Positions 25,995 to 34,600 of a stretch of DNA of 61,812 bases are shown here, piece after piece. How positions within the stretch are numbered: position 1 is the stretch's first letter; each line of letters begins with the position of its first letter. This DNA is from an uncultured Chromatiaceae bacterium (GTDB taxonomy: Bacteria; Pseudomonadota; Gammaproteobacteria; Enterobacterales; Alteromonadaceae): assembly GCA_946482325.1 (NCBI GenBank), contig CAMLRA010000007.1:1-61812 (forward strand). Direction: 5' to 3'. The notes beneath the pieces are model-generated. The model made no database searches. It was not told the DNA's origin and saw only the letters and a program-made list of their open reading frames with translations. The position numbers and the translations under genes are program-made.

Positions 25995-26126
25995 ATGAAA
26001 AAACCTCAAGCACTGCACTCCCCGGCCATCAAACTGGTGGATATCGACAGTTTCGGCGGCTGGGACAAAGTACAGCCTGAGCATTTTGGCGACGGCGGCA
26101 TTTTTGACCAGATTTATCAGCGCTGA
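25995..26126 (+). pseudogene. Remnant of sulfate ABC transporter substrate-binding protein
   Basis: A 43-codon frame encodes only the last segment of a sulfate-binding protein: FGGWDKVQPEHFGDGGIFDQ followed by IYQR and a stop. This corresponds to the conserved C terminus of Sbp/CysP (FGGW...HF.DGG...D.IY). The other roughly 290 residues are missing. Upstream in frame there are only about 13 unrelated codons after a stop. An inverted repeat (CATTTGGA at 25970-25977, TCCAAATG at 25990-25997) sits exactly at the break point. I read it as a deletion scar of a former sulfate transporter locus. No promoter or ribosome-binding site is seen. Confidence 0.8.
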
Positions 26127-26248
26127 CCATTCAAACGTATCCACAAAAACATTTGCACATTTTCCACGCTGGCGCAGTATATAAAATCGATACATTGCCG
26201 CAGTCTGAGCACTGCTCATTTTGCCGGCCAGACACCAGGAGCCAGTTT

Positions 26249-27154
26249 ATGTCAGAGCGCAAAACCGCCAAAGATTTTCATCCGGAAACCTTACGTTTGT
26301 TCGATCGTTACGTGCATGGTGATATCAGCAGGCGCGAGTTTTTGACCGGCGCTGCGAAGTTCGCTGTCACTGGCGTCACGGCGTTGTCGATCCTCGAATC
26401 CCTGACGCCCAATTATGCGCTGGGTCAGCAGGTGAAACCGGACGACAAAACCCTCGACGCGAGCTTTGTGGAATTCCCAAGCCCAAACGGCAACGGCACA
26501 GTGCGCGGTTATCTGGTGAAACCGGCCAAAGCCAGCGTGGCAACACAGGAAAAGCTGCCTGTGGTGTTAGTGGTGCATGAAAACCGTGGTTTAAATCCGC
26601 ATATTGAAGATGTGGCGCGACGTTTTGCCAAGGCCGGTTTTATTGCGCTGGCGCCGGATGCGCTGTTTACACTCGGCGGTTATCCGGGTGATGAAGATAA
26701 AGCCCGCGAGTTGTTTGGCAAGCTGGACCAAAGCAAAACCCGGCAGGATTTTATCCAGAGCGTGACTTACCTGCAGAAACTGCAAGACGGCAACGGCAAA
26801 GTCGGTGTGGTTGGGTTTTGTTATGGCGGTGGTATTGCTAACTTCCTCGCGACTGAAGTACCAACCCTGGCCGCCGCAGTACCATTTTATGGCCGGCAAG
26901 GTGAACTGGAAAAAGTAGCGCAAATCAAAGCGCCGCTGCTGATCCATTACGCCAGCCATGACGACCGGGTCAATGCCGGAGCCCAAGCCTATGACGAAGC
27001 GTTAAAAGCCGCTGGCAAAACCGCGCAGAGTTATATCTACCCGGACACCCAACACGGCTTCCACAACGACACCACGCCGCGCTACGACAAAGCGGCGGCT
27101 GAACTGGCCTGGCAGCGCACAGTGGCATTTTTTCAGCAGCATTTGAAAGCCTAA
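26249..27154 (+). CDS. Tat-exported dienelactone hydrolase-family protein (YghX-like)
   Basis: A 301-residue protein. Near the N terminus DISRREFLTGAAKFAV carries the twin-arginine motif and a hydrophobic stretch, so Tat export is expected. The alpha/beta hydrolase core has Cys191 in GFCYGGG as nucleophile, Asp in SHDDRVN and His in DTQHGFHN. These are the features of dienelactone hydrolases and YghX-like proteins. Substrate unknown; small lactones or esters are possible. AGGAG lies 8 bases before ATG 26249. It is a single gene, ended by the hairpin at 27182. Confidence 0.87.
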   Translation: MSERKTAKDFHPETLRLFDRYVHGDISRREFLTGAAKFAVTGVTALSILESLTPNYALGQQVKPDDKTLDASFVEFPSPNGNGTVRGYLVKPAKASVATQEKLPVVLVVHENRGLNPHIEDVARRFAKAGFIALAPDALFTLGGYPGDEDKARELFGKLDQSKTRQDFIQSVTYLQKLQDGNGKVGVVGFCYGGGIANFLATEVPTLAAAVPFYGRQGELEKVAQIKAPLLIHYASHDDRVNAGAQAYDEALKAAGKTAQSYIYPDTQHGFHNDTTPRYDKAAAELAWQRTVAFFQQHLKA

Positions 27155-27181
27155 AAGGGTAAATGCCAGTCTAAAGTACAG

Positions 27182-27207
27182 CACCGGGCTGCGCTTCAGG
27201 CCCGGTG
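27182..27207. terminator. Hairpin between convergent genes
   Basis: CACCGGGC (27182-27189) and GCCCGGTG (27200-27207) form a perfect 8-bp stem with a 10-base loop between the hydrolase and the diguanylate cyclase stops. It could serve the hydrolase transcript; no T-run follows directly. Confidence 0.5.
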
Positions 27208-27208
27208 A

Positions 27209-29497
27209 TCAAAACCACATCAGGCAATCGCGGCCATTTTCTTTGGCTTTATACAACGCAACATCGGCTTCGGCCATTTGCAAATGCAAATCTTCTACTT
27301 CGCCGGCCGGCACATACCGCGCACCGATACTGACGGTGACTGACACATCAGCGTCTGCGGTATGCACCACTTCGGCACTGATCTCCAACCGCAGATTCTC
27401 CAGTAACAGATGCACCATGTCGATTTCGGTATGCTCAATCAGTAACGCAAATTCTTCGCCGCCAAGTCTGGCCCCATAGTCATCTGAGCGCAGACAATGC
27501 TGCAGTTTTCGGCTAATCAGCCTGATCACTTCATCACCGGCGGCGTGGCCGTAGGTATCGTTCACTTTTTTGAAGTGGTCAATATCGAGGATCGCCAGCA
27601 CATAACCGGTTGGGCTGTTTTTTAAGCGGGCGCAATGCTCAATAAAAGCCCGCCGGTTTGGTATGCCGGTCAGTGAATCTGTCATCGCCAGATTTTTCAG
27701 CTGTTCTTCAGCCCGCACCCGCGCCTGTTCCTGCTCAACTGCATAAAACAAACCGGCCAGCGCGTCGCACAAAGGCTGCAAAAATGCCGCGTCTGCCGGT
27801 GTGTAATCGGACAATTTATTGGCAAGTCCAATCATCCCGACCAAACCATCTTTGAGCATGATGGGCAGGCCAAGAAAACGGAAGATTTTCGGATGACCGG
27901 CCGGTGTACCTTTGGCCGCCGGATGACTGGCCGGCTCGTTACTGATCACCAGCGCCTGACTAGTGATCACTTTGCCAAACAAGTTATCAAAGCGGTCGAA
28001 ATATAACTGGCCCTGCTGGTATAACTCGACCAGCTGACCGCTGCGTTCATTCCAGGAAAGCTCCGTAATTGCATGAATAAAAAGGCTATTTTTATCATTG
28101 CGCTGTCGCATCTGGCCAATAAAAGCAAACTGGCTATCGGCAATATCGGTTAGTTCGGCCAGCACTTCACGGCAGGCTTCGGACAAATCACCGGATCGCA
28201 GATAAATTGCCTGCGCTTTATTGATAAAACTCAGCAGTTGGCGCTGTTTGGTTTCCAGCAGCGCCATTTCTTTTTTCACTGTGATATCACGGTGTGTGCC
28301 GGCAAGGCGCAGCGGCTGTTGCTGGCTGTCCCGTTCAACCACTTTGCCGTATGTCTCAATCCAGACCCAATGGCCGTCCTGATGTTTCATCCGGTACACA
28401 GTGTTAAACACCTGCGTCTGCCCGGCCAAATGACGCTGAAGCTCAGCGTCCAGTCCGGCCTGATCTGCCGGGTGAATCAACTGCCGCCAAAACAAGCTGC
28501 TAGTGTCAAAAAGCTCATAATCAAGCCCGAGCATTTCGCACCAGCGCCGGTTCACTTTGCTGACGTCTAACTGAATGTTCCAGTCCCAGGTGCCAAGACC
28601 GGAAGCATCCAGCAACAACCGCATCTGTTGATTGGTTTCAGTCAGTTTGGCTTCTGTATAACGATTGGCCGTGTGATCAATCAGCATGGCATGAATGGCA
28701 TCAAGCCGGCCGTCACTGCTAAAAAAAGCGCGGGAAATCAGTTTGACCCAAAACAGTTTATTGGTCGGTGATTTGATCTGAAAATGCGCCTCAGCAGCAG
28801 CAACCCCACATTGGTGATTGGTCAGCAGAAAATTAAAATCATTGAGGCTGGCCGGGACGATAAAATCTTCAAACACTGCGTGTTTCTGACGCAACGCCTC
28901 CGCCGGCAGGTCAAACAGACTGTCGATATTGCCGGAGACATGGGTCAGGGTCAGCCCATGCAAGTTGCGCCATTGCATCAAAACCGCCGGCGATTGCTCC
29001 AGTAACCGCTGTTCCTGTTGCAATTGTTTGTGCTGATGCCACAACGTCAAATAATGTGAAACATGGTCACTGACTTTTTGCAGTAAAGCCAGCTGCAGCG
29101 GACTAATAGTGCGGGGCACCTGATCGATGACACAAACAGCGCCGACCGGGACGTCATTGAGCTGCAGCGGTACCCCGGCATAAAAACGGATGTGCGGTGC
29201 ACCGGTGACCAGCGGATTATTTTGAAATACGGCATGTCTGCTGGCATCTTCTACCACCATCGGCGCATCCTGTGCCACTACGTGGGCGCAGAAAGCATCT
29301 TCCAGCCGGGTACGGTCGGCGCTCAGGCCATAACGTGCTTTAAAAAACTGGAAATCTGCACCAATCAGACTAACCAATGCAATGGGGGCTTCAAACAGCT
29401 GTGCCAACGCTGTCAGCAGCTGATTCAGGCTCTGGTCTTCCTCTGCTACCTGCAGTGAATACTCAGCAATGGTATTTAAGCGCGTTACATCATTCAT
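27209..29497 (-). CDS. GAF-PAS-GAF diguanylate cyclase
   Basis: A soluble protein of 762 residues. It has GAF 1 (about 20-155), a PAS-like region (about 160-275), PAS/PAC (about 285-400; WDWNIQLDVSKVNRRWCEML), GAF 2 (about 420-580), and a GGDEF domain from about 600. The active loop is GGEEF at 679-683, so cyclase activity is expected. The inhibitory site RxxD (RSDD) lies five residues before it, so product inhibition should work. No membrane segment is seen, so the signal is cytoplasmic. It would make c-di-GMP. Single gene, divergent from the subtilase. Confidence 0.93.
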   Translation of the reverse strand: MNDVTRLNTIAEYSLQVAEEDQSLNQLLTALAQLFEAPIALVSLIGADFQFFKARYGLSADRTRLEDAFCAHVVAQDAPMVVEDASRHAVFQNNPLVTGAPHIRFYAGVPLQLNDVPVGAVCVIDQVPRTISPLQLALLQKVSDHVSHYLTLWHQHKQLQQEQRLLEQSPAVLMQWRNLHGLTLTHVSGNIDSLFDLPAEALRQKHAVFEDFIVPASLNDFNFLLTNHQCGVAAAEAHFQIKSPTNKLFWVKLISRAFFSSDGRLDAIHAMLIDHTANRYTEAKLTETNQQMRLLLDASGLGTWDWNIQLDVSKVNRRWCEMLGLDYELFDTSSLFWRQLIHPADQAGLDAELQRHLAGQTQVFNTVYRMKHQDGHWVWIETYGKVVERDSQQQPLRLAGTHRDITVKKEMALLETKQRQLLSFINKAQAIYLRSGDLSEACREVLAELTDIADSQFAFIGQMRQRNDKNSLFIHAITELSWNERSGQLVELYQQGQLYFDRFDNLFGKVITSQALVISNEPASHPAAKGTPAGHPKIFRFLGLPIMLKDGLVGMIGLANKLSDYTPADAAFLQPLCDALAGLFYAVEQEQARVRAEEQLKNLAMTDSLTGIPNRRAFIEHCARLKNSPTGYVLAILDIDHFKKVNDTYGHAAGDEVIRLISRKLQHCLRSDDYGARLGGEEFALLIEHTEIDMVHLLLENLRLEISAEVVHTADADVSVTVSIGARYVPAGEVEDLHLQMAEADVALYKAKENGRDCLMWF

Positions 29498-29960
29498 ACA
29501 TCAGTCTCTACATCTACCCTGATTGTGCGGACATGCCACATTAGTTTCCCGTAAGCTTCTGGCAAAATTAGCAGTCACAACTGCAGTTACCAGTAAAGCC
29601 GTTAAAATTTGTGATTAATTTCGCCATCCCCCTCACATTCGGCAGAAAACAGCGCAGTGTCCCCCCTCATACTGCCCCCGCGAAGCAGCCTAACTGTGGT
29701 GATACTTTTGGTTGCTTTTCATCTACTTAGAAAATGTTCTAATTTAAGCGCTGCTAAATCCAGCATTTATTCAAAATTTATCCCGCTGATATCAAGCTGC
29801 CTGATGACCGTTTTGTTGCTCTGACTTCGCACCGACAACAATGTCACTGCGGGCAAGACCTGTTGCGGCTGCACATCGCCCCCTATCACCACCATAGGTC
29901 ACCACAGGTAGCAACAAGATGACAGCAAACACCATGCAACGCGGCGGCCAACAGCCAGAG
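29498..29960. other. Divergent intergenic region, cyclase/subtilase
   Basis: About 460 bases between two divergent starts. AT-rich patches at about 29560-29630 and 29720-29790 could hold the two promoters. No repeat, operator palindrome or RNA was recognised. The right end (29919-29960) might be the 5' part of the protease if its upstream ATG is used. Confidence 0.5.
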
Positions 29961-31238
29961 ATGATCAGGCGCCGGCTTTGTCTTTGCACAGTGGTAGCCC
30001 TGGCCGTCACATCCGGCTCTTGGGCAACAGCACAAACAGCACCAGTACAAAACAGCCGTTACATCGTTGTACTCAAAGCCGGTGTCAAACGTGATGACGC
30101 ACCCGTTCAAGCCTTATTCAAGGCGCAACAACACCTTCAGCAGTTTGCCGGCACTTTAGGGCTGGAACCACTGCAAACAGTGCCGGAGCAAAACCTGATC
30201 AGCGTCGCACTGACGCCGGAGCAACTGCAAAAAGTCAAAGCCAATCCGCAAGTGCTGCTGGTCGAAGACGACCCGCTCCGTTATCTGCTGGCTGAATCTA
30301 CCCCTGATGGCATTGAGATGGTCAAAGCGCTGGATGTGCCGGATAACCTGGTCAGCAACCGCAAGGTCTGTATTCTGGATACCGGTTATACGCTGAGTCA
30401 TCCGGATCTGATTAACAGCAGCGTCACCGGCAACGATGGTAATGACAATAACGACACCAGCAGCTGGTTTGAAGATGGCAATGGCCACGGCACCCATGTC
30501 GCAGGCACTATTGCTGCATTGGGCGGCAACAATCAGGGGGTGGTTGGCGTGAACCGCAACGGCCAGCTGAAGCTGCATATCGTCAAAGTGTTTAATAACG
30601 CCGGCAACTGGGCTTATGGCTCAGACCTCATCGCCGCCATCAATCAATGTAAAGCGGCGGGCGCTCATGTCACCAGTATGAGCCTTGGCGGTAGTGGCCA
30701 ATCCACAGCAGAACGCAGCGCCTTTGAACAAAGTTATGCCGCCGGCATGCTGCACATCGCCGCTGCCGGCAACGCCGGCAACAGCACTTTGTCGTATCCG
30801 GCCTCTTATGATGCCGTCGTGTCTGTCGCCGCCGTGGACCGCAGCGGTGCCAAAGCCAGTTTCTCGCAATATAACCATCAGGTTGAAATTGCCGCGCCCG
30901 GCGTTGGGGTGAATTCCACCTGGCGTGATGGCGGGTATAAACCGCTCAGCGGCACTTCAATGGCGACGCCGCATGTCTCGGGCGTCGCAGCCTTGGTGTG
31001 GAGCCATTATCCGCAATGCAGCAATACTCACATCCGCGACGCACTGAACAAAACTGCGGTAGATAAGGGCAACGCCGGTCGCGACGTCAATTTTGGCTTT
31101 GGCATCATCAATGCCAAAGCAGCCTATGACTATTTGGCCGGCGGTTGCGACGGAGGTGGCAACAGCTCCACAGCCACAGCACCAACTCGTACTTATATGG
31201 TGGACCTGGGGGGAGAACCCGGCACAAAAATCCGGTAG
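29961..31238 (+). CDS. S8 subtilisin-like secreted protease, C terminus disrupted
   Basis: A preproprotein. The signal peptide is MIRRRLCLCTVVALAVTSGSWATAQ, split here as MIRRRLCLCTVV then ALAVTSGSWA. The inhibitor I9 propeptide follows to about residue 110. The catalytic domain has Asp (VCILDTGYT), His (GNGHGTHVAGT), Asn (AAAGNAGNS) and Ser (LSGTSMATPHVSG). The family often ends with carbohydrate-binding modules. Here the frame runs off after GGGNSSTATAPT into 16 unrelated residues and a stop. The next reading frame carries the rest of a CBM5/12 domain (31186-31275). An ATG at 29919 is an alternative start that would put 14 polar residues before the signal peptide. The mature catalytic domain appears intact. 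Confidence 0.9.
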   Translation: MIRRRLCLCTVVALAVTSGSWATAQTAPVQNSRYIVVLKAGVKRDDAPVQALFKAQQHLQQFAGTLGLEPLQTVPEQNLISVALTPEQLQKVKANPQVLLVEDDPLRYLLAESTPDGIEMVKALDVPDNLVSNRKVCILDTGYTLSHPDLINSSVTGNDGNDNNDTSSWFEDGNGHGTHVAGTIAALGGNNQGVVGVNRNGQLKLHIVKVFNNAGNWAYGSDLIAAINQCKAAGAHVTSMSLGGSGQSTAERSAFEQSYAAGMLHIAAAGNAGNSTLSYPASYDAVVSVAAVDRSGAKASFSQYNHQVEIAAPGVGVNSTWRDGGYKPLSGTSMATPHVSGVAALVWSHYPQCSNTHIRDALNKTAVDKGNAGRDVNFGFGIINAKAAYDYLAGGCDGGGNSSTATAPTRTYMVDLGGEPGTKIR

Positions 31239-31275
31239 CTGGGATGTATGGAAAAACAACGGCAGCTGTCAGTAA
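31186..31275 (+). pseudogene. Frame-shifted remnant of CBM5/12 chitin-binding domain
   Basis: In the frame one base ahead of the protease frame the sequence reads WWTWGENPAQKSGSWDVWKN, then NGSCQ and TAA. This is the C-terminal half of a CBM5/12 module (consensus WWTqGenP...g.W.vWk..g.C). Its N-terminal half (the YxxGd.VsY part) is missing. A deletion of about 20 codons with a net frame change explains both facts. It was most likely the chitin-binding tail of the subtilase. Confidence 0.75.
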
Positions 31276-31294
31276 CCTCCACTCCCCAACAAAC

Positions 31295-31315
31295 ACAGGG
31301 CTTTTGGGGCCCTGT
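31295..31315. terminator. Hairpin between subtilase and solute-binding gene
   Basis: ACAGGGC and GCCCTGT form a perfect 7-bp stem with loop TTTTGGG between the two convergent stops. The minus-strand side is followed by a T-containing stretch. It may act in both directions. Confidence 0.5.
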
Positions 31316-31323
31316 CTGTGTGA

Positions 31324-32157
31324 TTAATTTGTGCGGCTCAGTTCCTGCCAGACCTGCCAGACCTGCTCCCGCTCCGCCGGAGCATAAATATCCAGCAATA
31401 GCTGTTTAAATTCCGGCTGCCGGCGAAACTGCAAAATGGCATGATTCAGTTGTTGTAGTAATGCTGCCGTCTCTGCGTCGCGTTTACAGGCGAAATACGC
31501 CAGCGCATAGGGATCAGCTTCCCGAACTCGAAAGCTTTGCAACACCGCCAGTTCGGTTTTATTTAATGCAGCCGGATATTCCAGCACCAGGTCGGCATAA
31601 CCTTTTTGCAGCATCGGAATCGTATCGCCAAATCGCGACACTTTGGCAGTTTTGACATAAGCCGGGTGCAGTTGCCGGTAGCCGGCCAGAGCCGGGTCCA
31701 TCGCTGCGCCATAACTGCGGCCATCTTCAGTAACCAGCACCGGCGGCTCCGCCAGCGCCAACAACCGCTGCAAGCTGATCCGCCCATCTTTGTCCTGCAG
31801 AGCCTTTAAGCGACCGACCCAGGGCGAGCCGGTTTTGACCATGATGCGAATATCAGGTGCGATGATATAAGGCTCACTAAACAGATAGTCGCGTTGCCGC
31901 TGTGCCGTTTTGCGCACGCCAACCACGCATGCGCCTGATCTGCTGTTTAATTCAGCAAAACCACGATTCAGGCTGACCGATTCGATTTTATATGGGGCTG
32001 GATAATATTTCAGTACTTGCTGCACTATAGCCACCGGCGCATAACCCGGAGTTGTCTGCTCAAACAAGTGCACCGGCATCGCCGACAGCAGCATGAGGTC
32101 GGCAGCGGAAGCTGTAGCACAACACAAACCACAAAAACCGGCGAACCAGTTACGCAT
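31324..32157 (-). CDS. Periplasmic solute-binding-like protein (TIGR02285-type), second copy
   Basis: A 277-residue protein with a signal peptide (NWFAGFCGLCCATASAAD). The fold pattern is that of the SBP_bac_3/TIGR02285 family: SGACVVGVRKTAQRQRDYLF, then TEDGRSYGAAMDP and YADLVLEYPAAL, the last two matching the paralogue at 3775-4653. No transporter genes are nearby. It follows the kinase-regulator pair by 34 bases, so it may be the periplasmic input of that system or simply co-expressed. GAGGGGG upstream fixes the start at ATG 32157. Confidence 0.75.
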   Translation of the reverse strand: MRNWFAGFCGLCCATASAADLMLLSAMPVHLFEQTTPGYAPVAIVQQVLKYYPAPYKIESVSLNRGFAELNSRSGACVVGVRKTAQRQRDYLFSEPYIIAPDIRIMVKTGSPWVGRLKALQDKDGRISLQRLLALAEPPVLVTEDGRSYGAAMDPALAGYRQLHPAYVKTAKVSRFGDTIPMLQKGYADLVLEYPAALNKTELAVLQSFRVREADPYALAYFACKRDAETAALLQQLNHAILQFRRQPEFKQLLLDIYAPAEREQVWQVWQELSRTN

Positions 32158-32191
32158 CGGTTTCCCCCTCTTTGCCAGACACCACGGTTGT

Positions 32192-34600
32192 TCAGTGAAG
32201 CTGCACTCCATGTTGCAGCAATATCCGCAGCTGGTCCAGCGGCAACGGCTTGGCAATCAGGTAACCCTGAATACGCTGACAGCCCATTTGTTGCAGCGCA
32301 GCGAGCTGCTCGCGGGTTTCCACGCCTTCAGCCACCAGAATCAGATCCAGCGCATGCGCCAGCGCACAAATCGCCTGGACGATTTGCGCGCTGCGGCTGT
32401 CATTGTTCATATGCGCCACAAAAGCCCGGTCAATTTTCAGACAATCCAGCGGCAATTCTTTTAACCGGCTTAATGACGAATAACCGGTGCCAAAATCATC
32501 CAGCGCAATGGAAGACCCAAGCTTCTGTAACTGTTGCAGACTGGCTTCCAGCCGCTCGGACTGCATAAAGGCGGTTTCGGTCAGTTCAAATTGCAAGCAC
32601 GGCCACAACCCTTGCGGCGTAAAAAAGCGTTGCAGCCGCTCCACCAGCAGCCCATCGTCAAACTGACGCACCGACAAATTCAGCGCCAGATAAAACTTCG
32701 GCGGAGTCAGCTCTTGCAGCAGCGCGACATCTTTTAATACCTGCGTGCAGAGCCAGTCGGACAATTCCTGAATCAGGTTGCATTGCTCCGCCAGTTTAAT
32801 AAAACGGTCCGGCGCTATGGCGCCAAGCTGCGGATGCTGCCAGCGCAGCAACGCCTCGACGCCGCAAATTTGTAAGGTGTCAGCATCAACAATCGGCTGA
32901 TAATGTACCGCCAGCTGCGGTTGTGACATCGGAGCCTGCAATGCCAGTTTTAAATCCCGCTCCAGCCGTACCCGCAGGTGAGCTTTTTCCGACAGATAAG
33001 GGTTAAAAAACATATACCGGTCGCGACCGGCGTCTTTGGCGGCAAACATCGCCAGATCGGCGCATTTTAATAAGCCGGTATAATCCAGCGCATCGTTGGG
33101 ATAACAGGCAATACCGATACTGGCCGAAATACTGACCTGGGTATCACCGAGCTGCAAATCCGCCGAAATGCTGCCGAGCAGTTTTTCCGCCACGGCATAA
33201 CAGTCCATCGGCCCGCGGATATCCGGGGTTATCAGCACAAATTCATCGCCGCCGACCCGCACCGCCACATCACCGGCTCTGGTACAGAGCAAAATCCGGC
33301 TGGCGACTTCCTGTAACAACAAATCGCCGACATGATGGCCCAGCGTATCATTAACCAGTTTAAAGCCGTCCAGGTCCAGATACAGGATGCCCAGCATAGT
33401 GCCGGCGCGGTGGGCACGTTCGATTTCGGTTTTTAATACCGTTTCCAGTTTACGCCTGTTGCCAAGGCCAGTCAGGTGATCCAGATTCACCAACGTCACC
33501 AGATGTTCCTCGGCCCGGCGCAGCGCGCTGATGTCGGAAAACATCAGCACATAATGATTACGCCGGCCGCGGGTCATTGGCGCCCGCACTTTGCATAGAT
33601 GCTGCCAGGCCGGAAAGACTGAACCGTCCTGACGCTGGCAAATCACCTCCCCGCTCCAGTGCGTGGCGCTGAGTTCATGCAACTGTGGAATGGCCAGGCC
33701 AGACGAGGCCGGCGGATATAAAAACTGCTGCGGCAACAGGCCGCGGATACTGCTGAGGCTAAAGCCACTGATGCGACTGAACGCCGGGTTGGCCAGCGCC
33801 ACAGCGCCCTGGTCGTCCAGCACCAGAATGGCTTCAGCCGTAGTACTGAAGACCGCCTGCGCCTGACGCAGCTGTAATTCATGCTGCTGCTGGCGCGACA
33901 CATCCTCCATCACCCCCAGCAATACCGGGCTGGCACGGTCGGTCAAAATTTGCGGCTGAGCATGGATTTGCAGAAATTGCAGTGCGTCGCCGCTCCGGGC
34001 CTGAAACACCCCGCTGAAGGCTTTGCCGGATTGCAGCAGTTTGTCGAGCCGGTCCTGTTCAGCGCGCGCCAGCATGCTGTGCAGCGTCAGTGGCTGTGCC
34101 ACCGACATCGTCTCTAACGGGCCATGCAGTTCCATCTCGCCACTGCCAAGGTCGAGTTCAAAATAACTGAGCCTCGCTGCAGCCATCGCCAGTTTCAGTC
34201 GCTGCTCTGAGCGGCGGCAACTCAGTTCAGCTTTATGTTTGTTGGCAGCCATCCGCAGGGTAGCGGCCAGCTCACGCCGGTCAAACGGCTTGACCAGATA
34301 ACCATGCGGATAACTACGCTCCGCCTCCTGCAGCACGGTTTCGTCACAATAAGCGGTCAAAAACACAATAGGCACATCCAGCTGCTGTTTCAGCAACACG
34401 GCTGCTTCAGTGCCGGTCATCACACCAGCCAGACGGATATCCATCAATACCAGGTCCGGTTTTTGCCGTAGTGCTGTGGGCACCACATCTTCGCCGCGTG
34501 ACACTGTCGCCACTACCTGATGACCGAGGTCCTCCAGCATGTTTTTTAAATCCAGCGACACGACAAATTCGTCTTCCACTATCAGCACACTGCTGTTCAT
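32192..34600 (-). CDS. Receiver-PAS-GGDEF-EAL response regulator
   Basis: About 802 residues. The receiver domain (1-120) has the phospho-acceptor Asp in DLVLMDIRL and the conserved Lys in YLVKPFD. Two PAS-like domains follow (about 130-245, 250-385). The GGDEF domain (from about 390) has an intact RVGGDEF motif and RxxD inhibitory site (RAGD). The EAL domain (about 555-800) keeps GVEALLRW, the metal/substrate residues ALNLSVRQF and FELTETAFM, DDFGTGYSSL, and VAEGVET. Both activities look possible, so phosphorylation may decide between making and breaking c-di-GMP. The ATG overlaps the kinase stop by 4 bases. Confidence 0.93.
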   Translation of the reverse strand: MNSSVLIVEDEFVVSLDLKNMLEDLGHQVVATVSRGEDVVPTALRQKPDLVLMDIRLAGVMTGTEAAVLLKQQLDVPIVFLTAYCDETVLQEAERSYPHGYLVKPFDRRELAATLRMAANKHKAELSCRRSEQRLKLAMAAARLSYFELDLGSGEMELHGPLETMSVAQPLTLHSMLARAEQDRLDKLLQSGKAFSGVFQARSGDALQFLQIHAQPQILTDRASPVLLGVMEDVSRQQQHELQLRQAQAVFSTTAEAILVLDDQGAVALANPAFSRISGFSLSSIRGLLPQQFLYPPASSGLAIPQLHELSATHWSGEVICQRQDGSVFPAWQHLCKVRAPMTRGRRNHYVLMFSDISALRRAEEHLVTLVNLDHLTGLGNRRKLETVLKTEIERAHRAGTMLGILYLDLDGFKLVNDTLGHHVGDLLLQEVASRILLCTRAGDVAVRVGGDEFVLITPDIRGPMDCYAVAEKLLGSISADLQLGDTQVSISASIGIACYPNDALDYTGLLKCADLAMFAAKDAGRDRYMFFNPYLSEKAHLRVRLERDLKLALQAPMSQPQLAVHYQPIVDADTLQICGVEALLRWQHPQLGAIAPDRFIKLAEQCNLIQELSDWLCTQVLKDVALLQELTPPKFYLALNLSVRQFDDGLLVERLQRFFTPQGLWPCLQFELTETAFMQSERLEASLQQLQKLGSSIALDDFGTGYSSLSRLKELPLDCLKIDRAFVAHMNNDSRSAQIVQAICALAHALDLILVAEGVETREQLAALQQMGCQRIQGYLIAKPLPLDQLRILLQHGVQLH

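Noticed and set aside
32093..32464. Plus-strand frames of 120-180 codons opposite the EAL domain
   Set aside because: Antisense to a well-supported GGDEF-EAL gene. No family features.
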